Positions 5,881 through 7,162 of a stretch of 7,162 nucleotides of DNA are shown piece after piece. Under the pieces are notes generated by a model that ran no database searches, was not told where the DNA came from, and saw only the letters and a program-made list of their open reading frames with translations. Both the position numbers and the translations under genes were made by a program. This stretch comes from Micrococcales bacterium (GTDB lineage: Bacteria > Actinomycetota > Actinomycetes > Actinomycetales > Dermatophilaceae), in NCBI GenBank assembly GCA_003157445.1, contig PMJN01000029.1:14096-21257 (forward strand). The letters are read 5' to 3'. Within the stretch, counting starts at the first letter, position 1, and each line of letters begins with the position of its first letter.

Positions 5881-5930
5881 TGGAGACACGGGGAATCGAA
5901 CCCCGGACCTCCTGCTTGCAAAGCAGGCGC
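5881..5930 (-). other. Inferred attachment site (tRNA-Ala 3' half)
   Basis: Tyrosine integrases of this class usually recombine within the anticodon-to-3' end part of a tRNA, and int ends 91 bp from this 3' end. The exact core cannot be set, because the second copy is outside the window. The tRNA is intact, as expected when the element restores the 3' end. Confidence 0.45.
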
Positions 5931-5953
5931 TCTACCAATTGAGCTATGTCCCC
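5881..5953 (-). tRNA. tRNA-Ala (anticodon TGC)
   Basis: The reverse strand folds as a complete 73-nt cloverleaf: acceptor GGGGACA with TGTCTCC and discriminator A, D arm GCTC/GAGC, anticodon stem CCTGC/GCAGG with loop TTTGCAA (anticodon TGC), and T arm CGGGG/CCCCG with loop TTCGATT. No CCA is encoded. It reads alanine GCN codons. With tRNA-Ile and gyrA upstream it forms the usual actinobacterial cluster near oriC, and it is the inferred integration target. Confidence 0.97.
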
Positions 5954-6013
5954 GAGGGGCGTCCAGTGGTGCTAGACCAACCGAAGCAGTCGTTCGGCTG
6001 TACTTAATCCAGC

Positions 6014-6130
6014 CTAAACCTTGTCCGTCGCCTCAGCCCACAGGTCCTGTTCGGCCCGCTGGTCCTTGAACTTCTTCTGGATGGCGAGGACGCCAACAAC
6101 GGCGGCGATCAGCAACAGGATCTTCTTCAT
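6014..6130 (-). CDS. DLW-39 family small protein
   Basis: A 38-residue protein on the minus strand, ATG at 6130, with AAGGAG (complement of 6139-6144) 8 nt upstream. It begins MKKILLLIAAVVGVLAI, a hydrophobic segment that may be a membrane anchor or signal, followed by the charged KKFKDQRAEQ stretch and the family signature QDLWAEATDKV. The DLW-39 family is named for its size and the D-L-W motif, and is found beside these tRNA genes downstream of gyrA in Actinobacteria. Its function is unknown. Family and location agree, so I am fairly sure despite the small size. Confidence 0.88.
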   Translation of the reverse strand: MKKILLLIAAVVGVLAIQKKFKDQRAEQDLWAEATDKV

Positions 6131-6231
6131 GACCGATGCTCCTTCGTGCAGTCATCGTGCAGGTCGTGAAACTCATCGTGCACAGCCATTGTGCCGCTCG
6201 TCGTCCGTCACCGGAAGACAGGAGAAGGTGG

Positions 6232-6305
6232 TGGGCCTAAGAGGACTTGAACCTCTGACCTCTTCCTTATCAGGGAAGCGCTCTAACCGTCTGAGCTATA
6301 GGCCC
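6232..6305 (-). tRNA. tRNA-Ile (anticodon GAT)
   Basis: The reverse strand gives a 74-nt cloverleaf: acceptor GGGCCTA with TAGGCCC and discriminator A, D arm GCTC/GAGC, anticodon stem CTTCC/GGAAG with loop CTGATAA (anticodon GAT), and T arm AGAGG/CCTCT with loop TTCAAGT. No CCA is encoded. A TAGGGT hexamer on the minus strand (6329-6334) could be a -10 box for its own promoter, though I see no good -35. Confidence 0.97.
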
Positions 6306-6439
6306 GTTCGCCATCTCCAGCGCGCCCGACCCTAAAGTCGTGAGTCACAGGCGCGCGACGCCCGACGTTACCCCACCCGTGTCGTCCCCTGCAAAACGGC
6401 CCCTCTGATACCTCTCGATTACCGCCCTACGCAAGACTT

Positions 6440-6913
6440 TCAGTCGTCGGTCAGCGTAACTTGCAGACCGCCTACAAGGCTCGAGCAGACGTTGTAGAGG
6501 AAGGCCATCAGCGTCGAGATCGCAGTGATCAAGAGGACGTCTATGACCGCGATGACGACCGCCAGTGAGAGCACACGGCCCAACCCGACATAGTTCATGA
6601 GATCGAACTTCGGGCCACTGGTGGTGTTTAAGACACCCTCCACGGTTCGGCTCAAGTCTGTGAACACACCCATGCTGGACAGTGTCAGCCACAGCACCAC
6701 AATCATGACGACCATAGCGATGCCGACGGCAACCGACAGCAGGAAGGACAGCTTCATGACCGTCCATGGGTCGACACGCGAAACGCTGAGCCTGACCCGA
6801 CGAGGTGAGACAAGGCGTTCGCCGGGGGGAAGGACGCCGGCTCCGGCCGTCTGGTTGGAGCCGGGTAGACCGTCAGCGCGTACCGCGGTGCCGGTTTGGC
6901 CAAGAGTGCTCAC
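6440..6913 (-). CDS. DUF3566 domain membrane protein
   Basis: A 157-residue protein from GTG at 6913, overlapping the gyrA stop as GTGA, with AGGAGG (complement of 6920-6925) 6 nt upstream inside gyrA. An N-terminal tail of about 45 residues, rich in Gly, Pro and Arg, precedes the conserved RVDPWTVMKLSFLLS entry to the first membrane helix (about 55-79). An extracytoplasmic loop follows (about 80-112), and a second helix (about 113-140) leads to the conserved Y-N-V-C-S-S-L-V-G-G-L end with V-T-L-T-D. This is the DUF3566 pattern, a family found directly after gyrA in Actinobacteria (Rv0007 in M. tuberculosis). Function unknown. Cotranscription with gyrA is likely. Confidence 0.93.
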   Translation of the reverse strand: MSTLGQTGTAVRADGLPGSNQTAGAGVLPPGERLVSPRRVRLSVSRVDPWTVMKLSFLLSVAVGIAMVVMIVVLWLTLSSMGVFTDLSRTVEGVLNTTSGPKFDLMNYVGLGRVLSLAVVIAVIDVLLITAISTLMAFLYNVCSSLVGGLQVTLTDD

Positions 6914-7162
6914 TCGCTGCCTCCTGCGTTGTCATCCGCACTGTTATCTGCATTGTGGTCAAACGTTACGCTACGGTCGCCCGTCTCGTCTTCACCAGAA
7001 TTGTCAGTATTAACTGAGACATCGGGATCAGTTGGCACCACCGACCTGCTCTCTTCGTGACCGGCCACGATGTCGAGCACGACTTCGATACCGCGATCGG
7101 CGTTGCGTGCCACCGCCACGATCGAGTCATTCTTGTCGGGTGTGGCGAACTGCACACCCATG
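6910..7162 (-). CDS. gyrA: DNA gyrase subunit A, C-terminal end (partial)
   Basis: The last 83 or so codons of a minus-strand gene whose 5' part is beyond the window. The stretch MGVQFATPDKNDSIVAVARNAD matches the end of the last beta-propeller blade of actinobacterial GyrA, where M-G-V-x-F and D-S-I/V-V-A-V/I-A-R-N are typical. A long acidic, Asp/Ser/Asn-rich tail without recognisable fold follows (roughly the last 48 residues). Such acidic tails vary between species and can tune supercoiling activity. Its stop overlaps the DUF3566 start. The DUF3566 and tRNA-Ile/tRNA-Ala context supports the call. Confidence 0.92.
   Translation of the reverse strand, partial: MGVQFATPDKNDSIVAVARNADRGIEVVLDIVAGHEESRSVVPTDPDVSVNTDNSGEDETGDRSVTFDHNADNSADDNAGGSE

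Larger units (their letters stand above)
1..5881 (+). mobile_element. Integrative element (AICE-like), integrase-proximal part, in tRNA-Ala
   Basis: The interval holds a GntR regulator, a DUF3987 replication-type ATPase, two excisionase-like HTH proteins and a tyrosine integrase whose gene ends about 90 bp from the 3' end of tRNA-Ala. Integrase next to a tRNA 3' end, with xis and rep genes upstream and a divergent GntR gene, is the known layout of actinomycete integrative and conjugative elements such as pSAM2. The right boundary is inferred to lie within the tRNA-Ala 3' half. I looked for a second copy of the tRNA 3' end at the left of the window and found none, so the other att site and any FtsK-like transfer gene must lie beyond position 1. 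It could instead be a non-conjugative satellite or a decayed remnant. All genes seen here look intact. Confidence 0.8.

Noticed and set aside
5809..6069. Plus-strand ORF across tRNA-Ala
   Set aside because: It is the well-known spurious translation of an antisense tRNA-Ala; the cloverleaf on the other strand explains the sequence.
6021..6335. Plus-strand ORF across tRNA-Ile
   Set aside because: It is the spurious antisense translation of tRNA-Ile and also runs opposite the DLW-39 gene.

Overview
This window is high-GC actinobacterial chromosome from the gyrA side of oriC, with an integrated mobile element to its left. The chromosomal part is on the minus strand: the 3' end of gyrA, a two-helix DUF3566 membrane protein that overlaps it by 4 bp, tRNA-Ile(GAT), a tiny DLW-39 family protein and tRNA-Ala(TGC). 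This gene order next to gyrA is characteristic of Actinobacteria (Mycobacterium and Streptomyces have versions of it). I cannot fix the genus from the sequence.

Positions 1 to about 5880 look like the integrase-proximal end of an actinomycete integrative element (AICE-like), inserted at the 3' end of tRNA-Ala. At the left edge is the start of a GntR-family repressor on the minus strand. A divergent plus-strand promoter region (168-336) leads into a rightward series of genes: a protein with an Xre-like C-terminal domain (337-1146), a DnaJ-type zinc-finger protein (1146-1544), a DUF3987/YfjI-type putative replication ATPase (1541-3091), a cysteine-rich zinc-ribbon protein (3236-3685), an excisionase-like HTH protein (3823-4140), a second one (4358-4606) and a tyrosine integrase (4606-5790). 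Several junctions overlap by 1-4 bases, which suggests one translationally coupled operon. The layout recalls pSAM2, where the GntR protein KorSA represses pra, the activator of the rep-xis-int genes. The left end and any transfer gene lie outside the window.

The most unusual content is non-coding or semi-coding. There are three different repeat clusters in 1.3 kb. (a) Six 9-bp units, three per strand, sit symmetrically around the stop codon of the DUF3987 gene (3060-3118). (b) Eight GGTAGC hexamers on both strands surround the gap before the first HTH gene (3685-3852). (c) Four degenerate repeats with 45/53/53-bp spacing lie between the two HTH genes (4130-4299). Three of these carry a DnaA-box match, and the same repeats encode a chain of three tiny ORFs joined by GTGA/GTGA/ATGA overlaps that leads into the second HTH gene. 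Together they suggest an origin and/or excision-control region, which is inference. The integrase gene is followed by TGGCACGT direct repeats (possible Int arm sites), an 18-bp perfect hairpin and the tRNA-Ala 3' end.
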